Assembly: GCA_964612675.1 (NCBI GenBank)
Contig: CAZTDD010000002.1
Span: forward strand, 1 to 64,000
Direction: 5' to 3'
DNA length: 64,000 nucleotides
Source of the DNA: CAZTDD01 sp964612675
Lineage (GTDB): Bacteria; Hinthialibacterota; Hinthialibacteria; Hinthialibacterales; JAKPRU01
Part shown: positions 34,812 through 44,600 of the stretch, piece after piece
Numbering within the stretch: position 1 is the first letter of the stretch
Layout of the letters: each line of letters starts with the position of its first letter
The notes under the pieces: generated by a model
Databases searched by the model: none
Seen by the model: only the letters and a program-made list of their open reading frames with translations
Told to the model about the DNA's origin: nothing
Position numbers and translations under genes: made by a program

Positions 34812-36488
34812 TTATCGCTTCTTCACCACCTGCATTTCCTTGATTGTCGGGCCGTCGGATGATTGCAGGATATGGAGCCGGACGAATCGGGCGGTTACTG
34901 GTTCGAAGTCGATTGTTTCCTTTTCCCCGATGGATGTACCTTCATGGAGAGGTATCCATTCGCCATCGTCTTTGTACAAAAGTCTGAATTTCCCGACCCG
35001 ATCGTATTCTTCGAAAAGAATTACCCGGTCGAATGTGGCCTTTTTCTCCAGATCGACAGTGATCCACGCCTCGCTGACACCTGAATCGGTGGCCCAGCGT
35101 GTGGACAGGTCTTCGTCGAATGCCTTGTCAGGACCGTATCGCCACGTGTTGCTCTGATGGACGTTCGATGTTTCCGCCTTCTTAAACGCAGCGAGAGAGG
35201 TAGAGCGCTTCAGGGGAACCGGCGCAATCCTCCCTGCAGGTCCGTCCAGTTCGAGTGCGATGATTGTGTCAATCGGATTTTGATTTTCTTTTGGAAGAAC
35301 GATGCGGATTTCGTCATCCGTTTGTGTCACTTCAGCTTCCCCTCCGGTGAGGACCCGCGAGTCGCGAATCTTCCTGGGGAGTGGAGAAAGGACAAATATG
35401 TCGCTGTCCTCCCAATCGAGGATATGGAGATAAACGGTATTTCCTTTGTACGTACTCGCGCCCGAGATACTCGTAATGAAGGGGCCGCCTCGTGTCCCGT
35501 AAATGCTCTCACCGTATCGATTCAGCCATTCGCCGATTTCTTTCAATCGCTCAACCTGTCTCCGTTCGATTTCTCCGTTTGGCTTTGGTCCGACATTCAA
35601 CAACAGATTACCGTCACCCCCGACCGAGCGGACCAGGATGTCGATACATTCTTTGAGCGATTTCATTTTGTCGTCGGGTTTCCAGGCCCATTGGCGGCAG
35701 ATGGTGATACAGCTTTCCCACGCGCGGTCATTCTGGAAACGTCCGACTCGTTGCTCCGGAGTATCAAAATCGGCCGGTAGACCGCTTCGATTGTTAATCA
35801 ATATTCCTCGTTGGAGTCTACGGACTTCAGGGATCAGCTCTCGTGCGCCCCATCGCTCGGGAGGTGCGCCAAGCCCGTCAAACCAGAGAATATCCAGTCT
35901 TCCGTAATCCGTGCATAATTCCTTCACCTGTCCATGCATGTACTCAATATATTGTTCATGATCTTCCGTCCAATAATCGGGGTGGTGCCAATCCGGCGGC
36001 GAGTAATAGAAGCCGAGCTTCAGACCGGCCTCATGGCATGCTTTAGCCAGCTCGGCGACGACGTCCCGCCCAAACGGGGAATTGGTGATTTTGTAGTCGG
36101 TGAGTTCGCTGTCGAACATGCAGAAGCCATCATGGTGTTTTGTGGTGAAGACGAGGTACTTCATGCCTGCGTCTTGCGCGATTCGTACCCACTCGTCTGC
36201 ATCGAACTCGACGGGGTTGAATTTCTTGTATAGGTTGTCGTAGACCTCGACGGGGATTTCACCTTTCCCTTGCGGGTATTTCCGCTCGCCGCCACGAGAC
36301 CAGCCGATCTCCGTCCCTTTCAGACTGACAGGTCCCCAGTGGATGAACAGTCCGAACTTGGCATCCCGAAACCACTGGAGAGCCTCTTCGCTTGCCTGCA
36401 GCTTTGGTTCTTCAGCAGCGAATGAGATCGTCGAGTAGGATGATACGAATGCGACCAATAGAACCGGAACGAAGGCAATGTGTTTCAT
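34812..36488 (-). CDS. Secreted GH29 alpha-L-fucosidase with C-terminal F5/8-type domain, 558 aa
   Basis: ATG with AAGGAT upstream; signal peptide LVAFVSSYSTISFAAEE. GH29 marks: WFRDAKFGLFIHWGPVS near the start, VFTTKHHDGFCMFDS, and the nucleophile Asp204 in DILWFDGLG. VGGDGNLLLNVGPKPNG is the conserved end of the barrel. After a beta domain, residues about 430-555 form an F5/8 type C (discoidin) carbohydrate-binding domain with AFDEDLSTRWAT and RFVRLHI. The enzyme removes alpha-L-fucose from glycans by a retaining mechanism. The candidate acid/base cannot be fixed from sequence. It is divergent from the gene at 37051 and convergent with the MFS gene. Confidence 0.93.
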   Translation of the reverse strand: MKHIAFVPVLLVAFVSSYSTISFAAEEPKLQASEEALQWFRDAKFGLFIHWGPVSLKGTEIGWSRGGERKYPQGKGEIPVEVYDNLYKKFNPVEFDADEWVRIAQDAGMKYLVFTTKHHDGFCMFDSELTDYKITNSPFGRDVVAELAKACHEAGLKLGFYYSPPDWHHPDYWTEDHEQYIEYMHGQVKELCTDYGRLDILWFDGLGAPPERWGARELIPEVRRLQRGILINNRSGLPADFDTPEQRVGRFQNDRAWESCITICRQWAWKPDDKMKSLKECIDILVRSVGGDGNLLLNVGPKPNGEIERRQVERLKEIGEWLNRYGESIYGTRGGPFITSISGASTYKGNTVYLHILDWEDSDIFVLSPLPRKIRDSRVLTGGEAEVTQTDDEIRIVLPKENQNPIDTIIALELDGPAGRIAPVPLKRSTSLAAFKKAETSNVHQSNTWRYGPDKAFDEDLSTRWATDSGVSEAWITVDLEKKATFDRVILFEEYDRVGKFRLLYKDDGEWIPLHEGTSIGEKETIDFEPVTARFVRLHILQSSDGPTIKEMQVVKKR

Positions 36489-36610
36489 GATTTGTATCCT
36501 TTTTTCGCTTGTGCTTCTCGGGTATCCAGGCCCGTTGGTTATTGTCGCATGTACGGTGGATGTCTTCCAGTTCGCTGAATACGATCAACTGCGGTGGAAA
36601 AGGATAATCG

Positions 36611-36646
36611 CCCCTCACCCTAACCCTCTCCCGGCGGGAGAGGGAA
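36611..36646. repeat. CCCTCACCCTAACCC-type palindromic repeat
   Basis: CCCTCACCCTAACC followed by the perfect hairpin CTCTCCC-GGCG-GGGAGAGG type (36624-36644). This motif is widespread between genes in many bacterial phyla. The C-rich leader plus hairpin plan is the same as in R1. With the R1 copy it occupies much of the 562-bp divergent gap 36489-37050; I see no gene there. Confidence 0.7.
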
Positions 36647-36695
36647 ACTTCTCGATGTGAGCGACGGACTTATCCGGGGGGTGTCAATCTTTGAC

Positions 36696-36945
36696 GGGGC
36701 CGCAAAAAGTCGGGAACACGAATTTCAACCCCCTCCTAACCTCCCCCGATCTTCGGGGGAGGAATAAGAAGACGTAGGCGATCCCGATCTTCGGGGGAGG
36801 AATAAGAAGACGTAGGCGATCCCGATCTTCGGGGGAGGAAAAGAAGTGGATGCAGCTGAGTCATTTTCTCCCCCAGAGATTGGGGGAGATACAGAGGCGG
36901 TTGAGGTCTGTTTCGTTTCCCGCTCCATCAAGATTGAAGAAGGTA
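36696..36945. repeat. C-rich/G-rich palindromic repeat element (family R1), copy 2
   Basis: The left border is GGGGCCGCAAAAAGTCGGGA. Then TTTCAACCCCCTCCTAACC leads into CTCCCCCGATCTTCGGGGGA. After a tandem expansion the element ends with TTCTCCCCCAGAGATTGGGG and GATACAGAGGCGGTTGAGG. It lies in the divergent gap between the fucosidase and the 481-aa gene, ending about 105 bases before the latter's start. Confidence 0.8.
36745..36840. repeat. Tandem repeat, 38-bp unit, about 2.5 copies
   Basis: The unit starts CCCGATCTTCGGGGGAGG and continues AATAAGAAGACGTAGGCGAT. Copies begin at 36745, 36783 and 36821 with exact 38-base spacing and no spacers. Each unit carries half of the R1 hairpin, so it is a local duplication within the R1 copy, not a CRISPR array. 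Confidence 0.9.
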
Positions 36946-37050
36946 ACCGAAAAGGAACTCGCCTCCCATTCGTTGATATGTGGTATATTGGGATCTGAAC
37001 GAGCGAGACACGTTGCGCTTATCAGTAACCAATATACAGGAGATTCCGTC

Positions 37051-38496
37051 ATGGCTATTCAGACGTTTACCCGGTCACAACTAATGATAATTCTTACTGT
37101 GGTGGTTGTCCTTTCGTGCATTTCCGCGCATGCCGAACCGCCTCTCAACGTCAAGGGAGTTTTCCCTCAGATGACCACAGTCGGGGGGCATCAGATGCGT
37201 TCCGAAGCCGGGTTCGGCGCGCTGATTCCGTGGGCCGACCGGTTGTGGGCTGTTTCCTATGTTTCCCATATTCGAGGCGTTGGTACCGGCCTCTTTGAGA
37301 TTGACGAATCGTTTGTCATGCGCAAACGGCCGGAGAGTGTTGTCGGAACCTATGCCAACCGCATGGTTCACGATCCCTCCGATCAGGCGATTATCGGCCC
37401 CCATATTATCGACACTGAGGGGAACGTCCGAACGATCGATGCGCTCAAGGGATATCGTCTGACCGCAACTGTGGAGCATTTAACCGACCCGAAGAACAAA
37501 GTCCTATTTCTCGGGATGGAAGGCGGATTCTGGGAGATGGATGTCAAGACACTTGAGGTCACAAAACTCTATGACCTGGTGCAAGAATTGGAACTGCCTG
37601 ACGGAGCACGGGCTCATTTTAAGGGAGCGTATACGGCAAACAGGAGAGTGGTTGTTGTGAACAATACCTACCATGAGCAGGAACATGTGGGCACAAGAGA
37701 GGGAGGCAGACTCGCGGAATGGGATGGAGAACAATGGACAATTCTAGACCGAAATCCCTATGTGGAAGTGTACGGCAAAAACCGATCGGGCAGCGGCTAC
37801 GGGGGGCCGATTTATGCCATTGGGTGGGATAAGGCCTCAGTAATTCTGAAATTCTTCCACAAAACAGCGACGGAATGGAAAACATATCGATTGCCGAAGG
37901 GAAGCCACGCCTTCGACCATGCATGGAATACCGAGTGGTTCCGCATCCGAGAAGCGCAGACAGAGCGTTTTTTGATGGATGCACACGGGATTTTCTATGA
38001 AGTCCCTTGCATGGTTTATGAAGGAAATACCTGGGGAATCAAACCGATTTGTAACCACCTCCGTATCGTTCCCGATTTCTGTCATTGGCAAGGGTTATTT
38101 GTTATGGCCGGGAATCAAACCGATGCTGCGGTGGGGCAGCCGCAGTCCGGTCTCTGGTTCGGTCATATCGATGAATTGTGGCAATTCGGAAAACCGCAGG
38201 GTTGGGGCGGCCCGTGGTGGGAGACGGAAGTCGAGGCAGGCAGCATTTCCGATCCGTTTCTGATGACCGGATTCGACAAGAAGGTCGTTCACCTGAGTCA
38301 CGATGCGGACAGACCGGTTTCCTTTACAATAGAAATCGACTTTCTCGGCAATGGAACGTGGAAGAAGTATGAGGAGATTGAGGTCCCGGCAAACGGATAT
38401 GCTCATCACGAATTCCCGGCGGGATTCAGCGCGCATTGGGTACGTGTTACCGTGGATACAGGGTGTACGGTCTCGGTTTATTTTGTTTATACGTGA
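37051..38496 (+). CDS. Secreted protein of unknown function, possibly a beta-propeller, 481 aa
   Basis: The ATG at 37051 has AGGAG nine bases upstream and opens a signal peptide (LMIILTVVVVLSCISAHAEP). The longer upstream frame is translated repeat DNA and is rejected. I do not recognise a family. The body alternates short beta-rich segments with conserved Trp/Gly/Asp (WADRLWAVSYVSH, GLFEIDESF, GGFWEMDVKTLEV, RLAEWDGEQWTI, SGYGGPIYAIGWD), which fits a propeller of about six blades. The last 90 residues look like a separate beta-sandwich (VSFTIEIDFLGNGTW). It is next to carbohydrate-active genes and may bind or process glycans. Confidence 0.65.
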   Translation: MAIQTFTRSQLMIILTVVVVLSCISAHAEPPLNVKGVFPQMTTVGGHQMRSEAGFGALIPWADRLWAVSYVSHIRGVGTGLFEIDESFVMRKRPESVVGTYANRMVHDPSDQAIIGPHIIDTEGNVRTIDALKGYRLTATVEHLTDPKNKVLFLGMEGGFWEMDVKTLEVTKLYDLVQELELPDGARAHFKGAYTANRRVVVVNNTYHEQEHVGTREGGRLAEWDGEQWTILDRNPYVEVYGKNRSGSGYGGPIYAIGWDKASVILKFFHKTATEWKTYRLPKGSHAFDHAWNTEWFRIREAQTERFLMDAHGIFYEVPCMVYEGNTWGIKPICNHLRIVPDFCHWQGLFVMAGNQTDAAVGQPQSGLWFGHIDELWQFGKPQGWGGPWWETEVEAGSISDPFLMTGFDKKVVHLSHDADRPVSFTIEIDFLGNGTWKKYEEIEVPANGYAHHEFPAGFSAHWVRVTVDTGCTVSVYFVYT

Positions 38497-38556
38497 TGTC
38501 TCCTTCAGATTGAAAGAGTGCGATGAAAACTCGGTTGTGTTCGTGAAACAAGGTGT

Positions 38557-38848
38557 TCAACCCCCTCTGTATCTCCCCTTACTGCAGCCACGTGAGCGTG
38601 GCCCCTTTGGGGGAGATAACTGAAAACGAACACAGATTGGACGTGGTCCAGTCTTTTTCCTTTGCCTCCCCCGAAGATCGGGGGAGGTTAGGAGGGGGTT
38701 GAGATTTGTTTCGATCATTGTTTGCCGCACGGACGGGCTTGGACCTGTTTGGTTTCGGATCAAATTGTAGTTGGTTTCAGTCAATTTCCCTCCCCAAGAA
38801 GGACACGCTTGCGTGACCGCAGTGGGGGGAGGGTTCGGGTGGGGTTGA
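38557..38848. repeat. C-rich/G-rich palindromic repeat element (family R1), copy 3, three modules
   Basis: Module A: TCAACCCCCTCTGTATCTCC, an inner hairpin GCCACGTGAGCGTGGC, and CCCTTTGGGGGAGA. Module B (about 38666-38705): CCTCCCCCGA-AGA-TCGGGGGAGG then TTAGGAGGGGGTTGA. Module C (about 38788-38848): TCCCTCCCCAAGAAGG, an inner CACGC-TT-GCGTG hairpin, then GGGGGGAGGGTTCGG and TGGGGTTGA. It fills most of the 406-bp gap between the genes ending at 38496 and starting at 38903. I see no gene in that gap. Confidence 0.8.
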
Positions 38849-38902
38849 TTATTATTTCCTTTCCTGTCTCATTGTATACACACGGAGGCAATTTCTTTCA
38901 TT

Positions 38903-39496
38903 ATGAAGGAATATATTTATCTTGGAGCGATGTGGGCTGTCTGGTGTAGTTTGCACAGCCTGTTCATAGCCTCGCCTGTCAAAACATGGGCAAAAGAGCG
39001 ACTGGGTAGTCGATTCAAATGGTATCGGTTGGTCTATAATCTACTCAGTTTTATTACGGTCGCACCGATATTTGTTTATTTGCAGTGGATTCGCGGCGAA
39101 TATGTCTTCGTTTGGGACGACGCTCTTTTGCCGGTGAAATATATTCTCTGGTGTGCATCGGCTGTTTTGGTTGTTGGAGGGATTCTTAGCTACGACATTC
39201 AAGAGTTTCTGGGATTACAACAATTGAAAAACACTTCTTCTGCCGTCAATGAAGAAGGGTTTGTTGTGAAGGGAATCCATCGATGGGTTCGGCATCCCTG
39301 GTATTCCGCAGTGTTTATTCTGCTTTGGGCGCGGGACCTCACGAAAGCGGATATTGTCACTGCCGTTGTTTTGAGCATATACGTTCTAGTTGGAACCTAT
39401 CTCGAAGAACGGCGGATGGTTGGATTTATCGGGGATGAATATCGGAAGTACAAATCGGAAGTGCCTGCTTATATTCCGTGGAAAATACCTCGCTGA
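38903..39496 (+). CDS. Integral membrane ICMT/PEMT-like (isoprenylcysteine methyltransferase family) protein, 197 aa
   Basis: Five or so hydrophobic segments lie between residues 5 and 170. The C-terminal part has the family pattern of membrane methyltransferases: GIHRWVRHPWYSAVF, then a helix, then GTYLEERRMVGFIGDEY and KYKSEVPAYIPW. In this superfamily these residues bind SAM and the substrate. Bacterial members often methylate lipids, or their substrate is unknown; NnrU-like proteins are also related. The nearest ribosome-binding site (GGAGG) is rather far from the ATG. The gene ends 17 bases from the convergent UroD-family gene. Confidence 0.75.
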   Translation: MKEYIYLGAMWAVWCSLHSLFIASPVKTWAKERLGSRFKWYRLVYNLLSFITVAPIFVYLQWIRGEYVFVWDDALLPVKYILWCASAVLVVGGILSYDIQEFLGLQQLKNTSSAVNEEGFVVKGIHRWVRHPWYSAVFILLWARDLTKADIVTAVVLSIYVLVGTYLEERRMVGFIGDEYRKYKSEVPAYIPWKIPR

Positions 39497-39513
39497 ATTG
39501 CATCCACCACTAC

Positions 39514-40491
39514 TCATGTTTCCCGGCCTGCTTCCATGAAGGCATGAATATTCGCGATGGGGGTTTCCGGAGGGATATCGCAGCCCGTGGAGACGATGAA
39601 ATTCTGTACACCGGCCATGCTTTCGATCAGGGTCGCGGTTTCTTTCCTGACCAGGGACGGCGTTCCGCTCGACAGGACCGCTGTTGGGTTGGTATTGCCG
39701 ATCAGGACAACTTCTCTGGGTATTTTGTCGGCGGCGGCTCGAAGATCGACCATGCTGTCGAGGCTGAGACCGTCGACCTGACAGTCCGCCATCATCTCGA
39801 TGAGATGGGTTGTGTTGCCGCAAATGTGAAGCACGATCGGCACTTCCAGTCTTTCTTGCAAGACCCGCATATGCGGTACACAGAAACGGCGGAACTGTTT
39901 CGGAGAAAGAAGGACCGCTGTTGGGTCGAGGACTACTACAAAGGACGCCCCCGCCTCAATGAGAGCGGAAGCGTACCGCCCGATGACCCTGCTGCTGAAT
40001 GACAGAACTTCTTGGACGAAGTTGATATCCTCAAGCGTCGCGATTGCCGCCTCGCTGGCGCCCATGAGTAATGCGGAAAGTGAAAAAGGGCCGATGACAT
40101 ACGCGCCAACCGGCACGTCAATATGTTTCGATAACGAGTCGACGGTTTGGATAAACACATTGGCGCGGGCGTCTTGAAGGATATCGAGGTGGGCGAAGGC
40201 CATGAGATCTTGAACGGAACGGACGGGATGCTCTTCGATAGTCGCCGCGCCCTGGAGCGGAAAACGGACCGGCAGACCAAGCGCCCCCGCTTCCACCGAC
40301 AGGTCCATCATGCACAGCATCGCATCCGGTTTGAACTCCTGATAGAGCGTGGAGAGGCTCCAGAATTGGACTCCCCAGTTGAACATATTCTGCTTGATCG
40401 AGGTTCGGGTGATATGTGCGCCGGGGAAACCGAGGAGCGGTATCACCGGCCGCCGGGGAAGACTTTCTACCCAATCGATCAAACGTTCCAT
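39514..40491 (-). CDS. Uroporphyrinogen decarboxylase-family protein (MtaA/CmuA-type methyltransferase), 325 aa
   Basis: The fold is that of UroD-family enzymes (PVIPLLGFPGAH, AYVIGPFSLSALLMGA, LIEAGASFVVVLDPTA). The zinc-binding set typical of corrinoid methyltransferases is present: His and Cys in LHICGNTTH and Cys in VSTGCDIPPETP. This favours methyl transfer between a corrinoid protein and coenzyme M, folate or a related acceptor over porphyrin decarboxylation. No corrinoid protein gene is in view. The start is uncertain: ATG 40491 begins at the family-like MERLIDW but lacks a ribosome-binding site. A GTG at 40563 would add 24 residues encoded by the hairpin repeat at 40510-40540. A DUF1080 gene lies upstream on the same strand. 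Confidence 0.8.
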   Translation of the reverse strand: MERLIDWVESLPRRPVIPLLGFPGAHITRTSIKQNMFNWGVQFWSLSTLYQEFKPDAMLCMMDLSVEAGALGLPVRFPLQGAATIEEHPVRSVQDLMAFAHLDILQDARANVFIQTVDSLSKHIDVPVGAYVIGPFSLSALLMGASEAAIATLEDINFVQEVLSFSSRVIGRYASALIEAGASFVVVLDPTAVLLSPKQFRRFCVPHMRVLQERLEVPIVLHICGNTTHLIEMMADCQVDGLSLDSMVDLRAAADKIPREVVLIGNTNPTAVLSSGTPSLVRKETATLIESMAGVQNFIVSTGCDIPPETPIANIHAFMEAGRET

Positions 40492-40509
40492 ATTATTAAC
40501 ACCGTTAAC

Positions 40510-40540
40510 GCCGGCCCAGGAGTTCAACTCCTGGGCCGGC
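40510..40540. repeat. Perfect 14-bp stem hairpin (family R5), copy 2
   Basis: GCCGGCCCAGGAGT, loop TCA, ACTCCTGGGCCGGC. It shares the core CCAGGAGTnCAACTCCTGG with 25487-25511, while the outer stem has a different sequence but keeps full pairing. It sits between the DUF1080 stop and the UroD-family start. Confidence 0.75.
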
Positions 40541-40650
40541 GGACTCTCTAGGTATTCATTCACTTTCTTTTAACTGTCGGGTGGGCTCGCGACAAGGCCA
40601 GCCTTCGTTGGCTGGATCGACCTGCAAGGTGTGTATCTCAGCGTGCCGAC

Positions 40651-41412
40651 TCAATCCAACTCGAGTGGAACAAGTACAATGTTGCGATAGGCCACCGGTC
40701 CGTGATCGCCCTGCAGCATCAGCGGCCCTTTCGGCGCTTCCGGTTTGTTGAGCGAAGCGCGCGTGTTTCCGGTCAATTCCACGTTTTCATGAACCAGAAT
40801 CCCGTTGTGAATGATGGATACGAACTGTGCGTTTTCGACTTTTCTGCCGTTTTCATCGAAACGGGGCGCTCGGAATACCGCATCAAAGCTCTGCCACTCA
40901 CCGGGCGCCCGGCTTGCGTTCACGCGCGGCGGATGGCCTTCGTATGTTTGGTTGTCCTTATACCGTGCATAGATCGCCCCGCAGTCCGAGAACTGCAGCT
41001 CGCTGTCTTTTTTTCCGTAGCTGTCGAGTACCTGGATCTCGTAGAGGCCCTGGAAATAGACTCCTGAATTGGACTCGTGCGGTACGACGAATTCGATATG
41101 CAGATAGCAGTCGCCATGCTGGTATTCGCTGAGGAGGTTCGTCGTGTGTCCTTCCTTTCCGTTTACAAGGATTCCTTCACCGTCTTCAATGACGAATTTC
41201 TTTTTGTCTTGTTTGCTGACGCTGACACCTTCGGCGACAAGCCATTTGTTGTCGTCGTGAAGTCCCTTCCAGTCATCCAGGTTGTCTTTGTCAAACAAGA
41301 CGACCGGGTCGGAGGCTTTGGTTTCCGAGGCGGCGGCCGCCGAGGACAGGATTGCAACGGCCATAACGGCCATGATCGGTATTGCCGCTGGTTTGGTCAT
41401 ACGAATGAACAT
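40651..41412 (-). CDS. Secreted DUF1080 / 3-keto-disaccharide hydrolase family protein, 253 aa
   Basis: The ATG at 41412 has GGAGT eight bases upstream and opens a signal peptide (AIPIMAVMAVAILSSAAAASE). The family pattern is VVLFDKDNLDDWKG, KWLVAEGVSV, GDCYLHIEFVVPHESNSGVYFQG, YEIQVLDSYG, PGEWQSFDAVFRAPRFDENG and a GPLMLQGDHGPVAYRNI end. This longer DUF1080 type with the QGDHGPVAYRNI end is very common beside exported sugar oxidoreductases. It likely hydrolyses 3-keto-glycosides outside the cytoplasm. It is divergent from the 3117-aa gene. Confidence 0.88.
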   Translation of the reverse strand: MFIRMTKPAAIPIMAVMAVAILSSAAAASETKASDPVVLFDKDNLDDWKGLHDDNKWLVAEGVSVSKQDKKKFVIEDGEGILVNGKEGHTTNLLSEYQHGDCYLHIEFVVPHESNSGVYFQGLYEIQVLDSYGKKDSELQFSDCGAIYARYKDNQTYEGHPPRVNASRAPGEWQSFDAVFRAPRFDENGRKVENAQFVSIIHNGILVHENVELTGNTRASLNKPEAPKGPLMLQGDHGPVAYRNIVLVPLELD

Positions 41413-41662
41413 GATCGTTCCACTCCTTTCAATCGTGACTAGTGTCACGTCTTTTTGAATCTGACTATGCTGCAGAGAGCATACCACAATTCCTTCTAAG
41501 GGGGTCAACGGCGCTACTAGAGATCCGGAAGAAGCGTCCGGACAGCGGTTTGTAACTTTACTCCAAAGAGTGATTGTTTTTTGATATCATCATAAGCTTT
41601 GTGGATTGGGGAGTTACGAATACGATCACTCCTTACGAATTCGGCGATAGGGGATATCACTG

Positions 41663-44600
41663 ATGAGTAGACATCCGTATCTTTTTGCGTTTTCCGCTTT
41701 GTGGGTAATAACTTTGGTGACGCCGTTCGGACCGGCATGCGGTTGGATTCCGGATCCGGTTGAGTTTCCCTTACGGGGAGACCAGGGCGAGATCGCGCTG
41801 GGGTACGGCATGATCGAATGGACGGATAGTATCGCCTATTCTCCTGACGGTCAGTATGTCGCGACTTGCGGTTCTCTGGGAACTTTTGTTTGGGATGTAG
41901 AGACCGGCGAGCCCGTGCGTTGGTTTGAGAAACAGAATCCGTGTAATTACCCTCATGCCGTGCGGTTCTTTCCTGATGGAAAGAGGATTGCGGTCGCTGA
42001 GGACAATGGTTGGTATGTCGCCGATCTTGAAACGGAAAGTCGAATCCGTCCGGATTACGGAGGCCCCCCCCAGCATGCTGTGAGTATTGATGTCTCGCCG
42101 GATGGTCGCTGGCTGGTGACCGGTCGCGGTGTCGGTGAGGAAGGCTCCGCTCATCCAGTAGATTTATGGGACCTGCAAACCCAGGAACTTGTCCGCTCTT
42201 TCGAGGGACATGACGGGGACGCGCGAAGCGTCGAGTTCTCACCGGATGGACGTTTTGTTGTCACGGCAACGGGTCTGTCACCGCATGGAGCTGAACCTCC
42301 GGCGAAATTATGGAATGTGCAGACCGGCGAACTGGTTCATACATTTGACGGGCATCCAAATCGAGTTACCGACGCCGTTTTCTCCCCGGACGGCGACCGA
42401 GTCGTTACGGTCGGTGAAGACGGCACTGTGAAATTCTGGAACACCGAGGCGGGCTCCGTCATTCAAACCATCGAACTCACTCGTATAAACGGCGGGAATA
42501 TGGACGGGCTCTATTTCGCCGAGTTCTCCCCGGATGGTCGCTTATTGGCACTTGGATACGATCAGGTCGGAATCTGGGACATTGAAAATCGTACGTGGCT
42601 TTTCGAAATCGACAGCTTAACCGCCCGGCATGCGTATAACGTGGCATTCTCGCCGGACGGGACCCGCATGTTGGCCGGACGGATTGACGGAGCGGTGGAG
42701 CTCTGGGATTCGAAAGGAGAGGAGAGAATCCACAGTTTTCCGCACACGATGGGAGCTACCTCGGCCGAGTTCTCGCCGGACGGGGATTCCGTCGTGGTGG
42801 TCTCCAATGAGACGGTGCTCTGGGACCTGACAACAGGAAAGATAAAACGCACGTACGGCGAATTACGGCAGGCATATACGGCCGCTTATTCGAAAGACGG
42901 GCAATTCTTGTTCACCGGGGCTGGTGACTCGGCCAATGTTCGCGGCGCGATTGCCAAGTGGGATATCGAAACCGGCGAGTCTTTATGGAATGTGGTAACC
43001 CATTCGAATCGAGTGAATGCAGTAGCAATATCTTCGAATGGTGAGCTGGGATTGTCAGGAAGCGAAGACGGCACGGCCAAGGTATGGAACTTGGAGACCG
43101 GTTCCGTTATTCACACGCTCAGTCCGCACCCCGGGCCGGTGAAGGACGTTGCTCTCTCTCCGGACGGAACGAAAGCACTGACGGCTACGTACGGGCAGGC
43201 CATCCTCTGGGATACAGGGAACGGCAATCGGGTAAAAACATACGACCACGGCCTGGGCTGGGTAGTGGCCATTGATTTCTCCCCGGACGGGCGGCAGCTC
43301 GCAACCGGAAGCGAAGATGGCAAGATCAAAGTTTGGAATACTGAAACCGGGGACCAAATCCGTGAGTTTCAGGTTTATGCCAACAGCTTTTTCGATGGAC
43401 TAAAGGCTCTCGAATTCTCCCCTGCAGAGGATACCATTCTTGCTGGGTTGGGTGTTGTCGCGGGTTTGTTCGATCTTGAAACCGGTACCTTGCTGCGCGA
43501 CTGGCAGATGGCTGCGACTGTGGTCGATTTTGCACCTGACGGAGAGCACTTCCTGGGAGCAGGAGGCGGTGGAGACGGGTATGTGTTGATTCACGATCTC
43601 GAGGGCGGATCGCAGCAGCCTACCGACCCACAGGAACCAAGCGATCCCGGTAGTCCCGATCCTGCAGGGCCGGGTGAGCCGCTCGGACCAGTTGGGGTCT
43701 TTGAGAATCACCGGGATATCGGGACGGTAGCGGCGAGAGGCAGCACGGATTACGACGAGAATACAGGGGAGTATCGTGTCCGAGGCAGCGGATGGGACAT
43801 CTGGGGCCAGAGTGACGGCTTTCATTATGTCTACTCGCAGGTGACCGGCGACTTCACCCTCAGAGCAAAGGTCAGAATTGAGAACGAGGGAAGCACAACC
43901 GAATGGGCGAAAGCCGGATTGATGGTGCGTCAGAGCCTCATGTCCAACGCGGCGCATTGTAATGTCAATGTCCGGCCCGATCGCTTGATTCAGATGCAGT
44001 GGCGTGACTATGACGGAAATGAAACACAGAGCACTTGGAGTATGTTCTCCTCTCCACCGGAGGTCTCCGAAGTAGAACTGGTGCGTCAGAACGACACGAT
44101 TGTGGCGTACTACATCGATGAGAATTCCGGTCAACGGACTTTGTATTATGCCAAGGAAATCCACTTCAACGACCCGGTTTATGTAGGGTTGGTGGTCACC
44201 TCTCACCAGGACGGAGATTATTCGGTCGGTTACTTCCGTGACGTTCAGCTTGAAACGGCTGACGGCCCCGAGGCTACCCCGACACCGACGCCGACGCCGA
44301 GTTCTCCGCAGCAGAAACCGACTCCACTCCAGTTACCTTTAACGGGAGAGTGGGGGCAGAAGATATTCGGATTTGGGGTACTGGAGCATGGCAAATGCCT
44401 CGCCTATTCCCCTGATGGCCGGTACGTGGCCACGTGTGCGGGCAATATGGGCGCTTTTGTTTGGGACACTGAAACCGGTCAACCTCTCCGTTGGTTTCAG
44501 GTACGGGGGCAAAGAGCAAATTCCGCCACGTTCACTCCCGATGGCCGCCGTGTTGTGGTGGTTTTTGGTAGTCGTTTGTCGATGTGGAGTGTGGAGACTG

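Noticed and set aside
36745..36840. CRISPR-like short repeats
   Set aside because: Direct tandem copies with no spacers, and no cas genes in the window.
36850..37050. 67-codon upstream extension of the 481-aa gene
   Set aside because: It is encoded by repeat DNA; the ATG at 37051 has a good ribosome-binding site and signal peptide.
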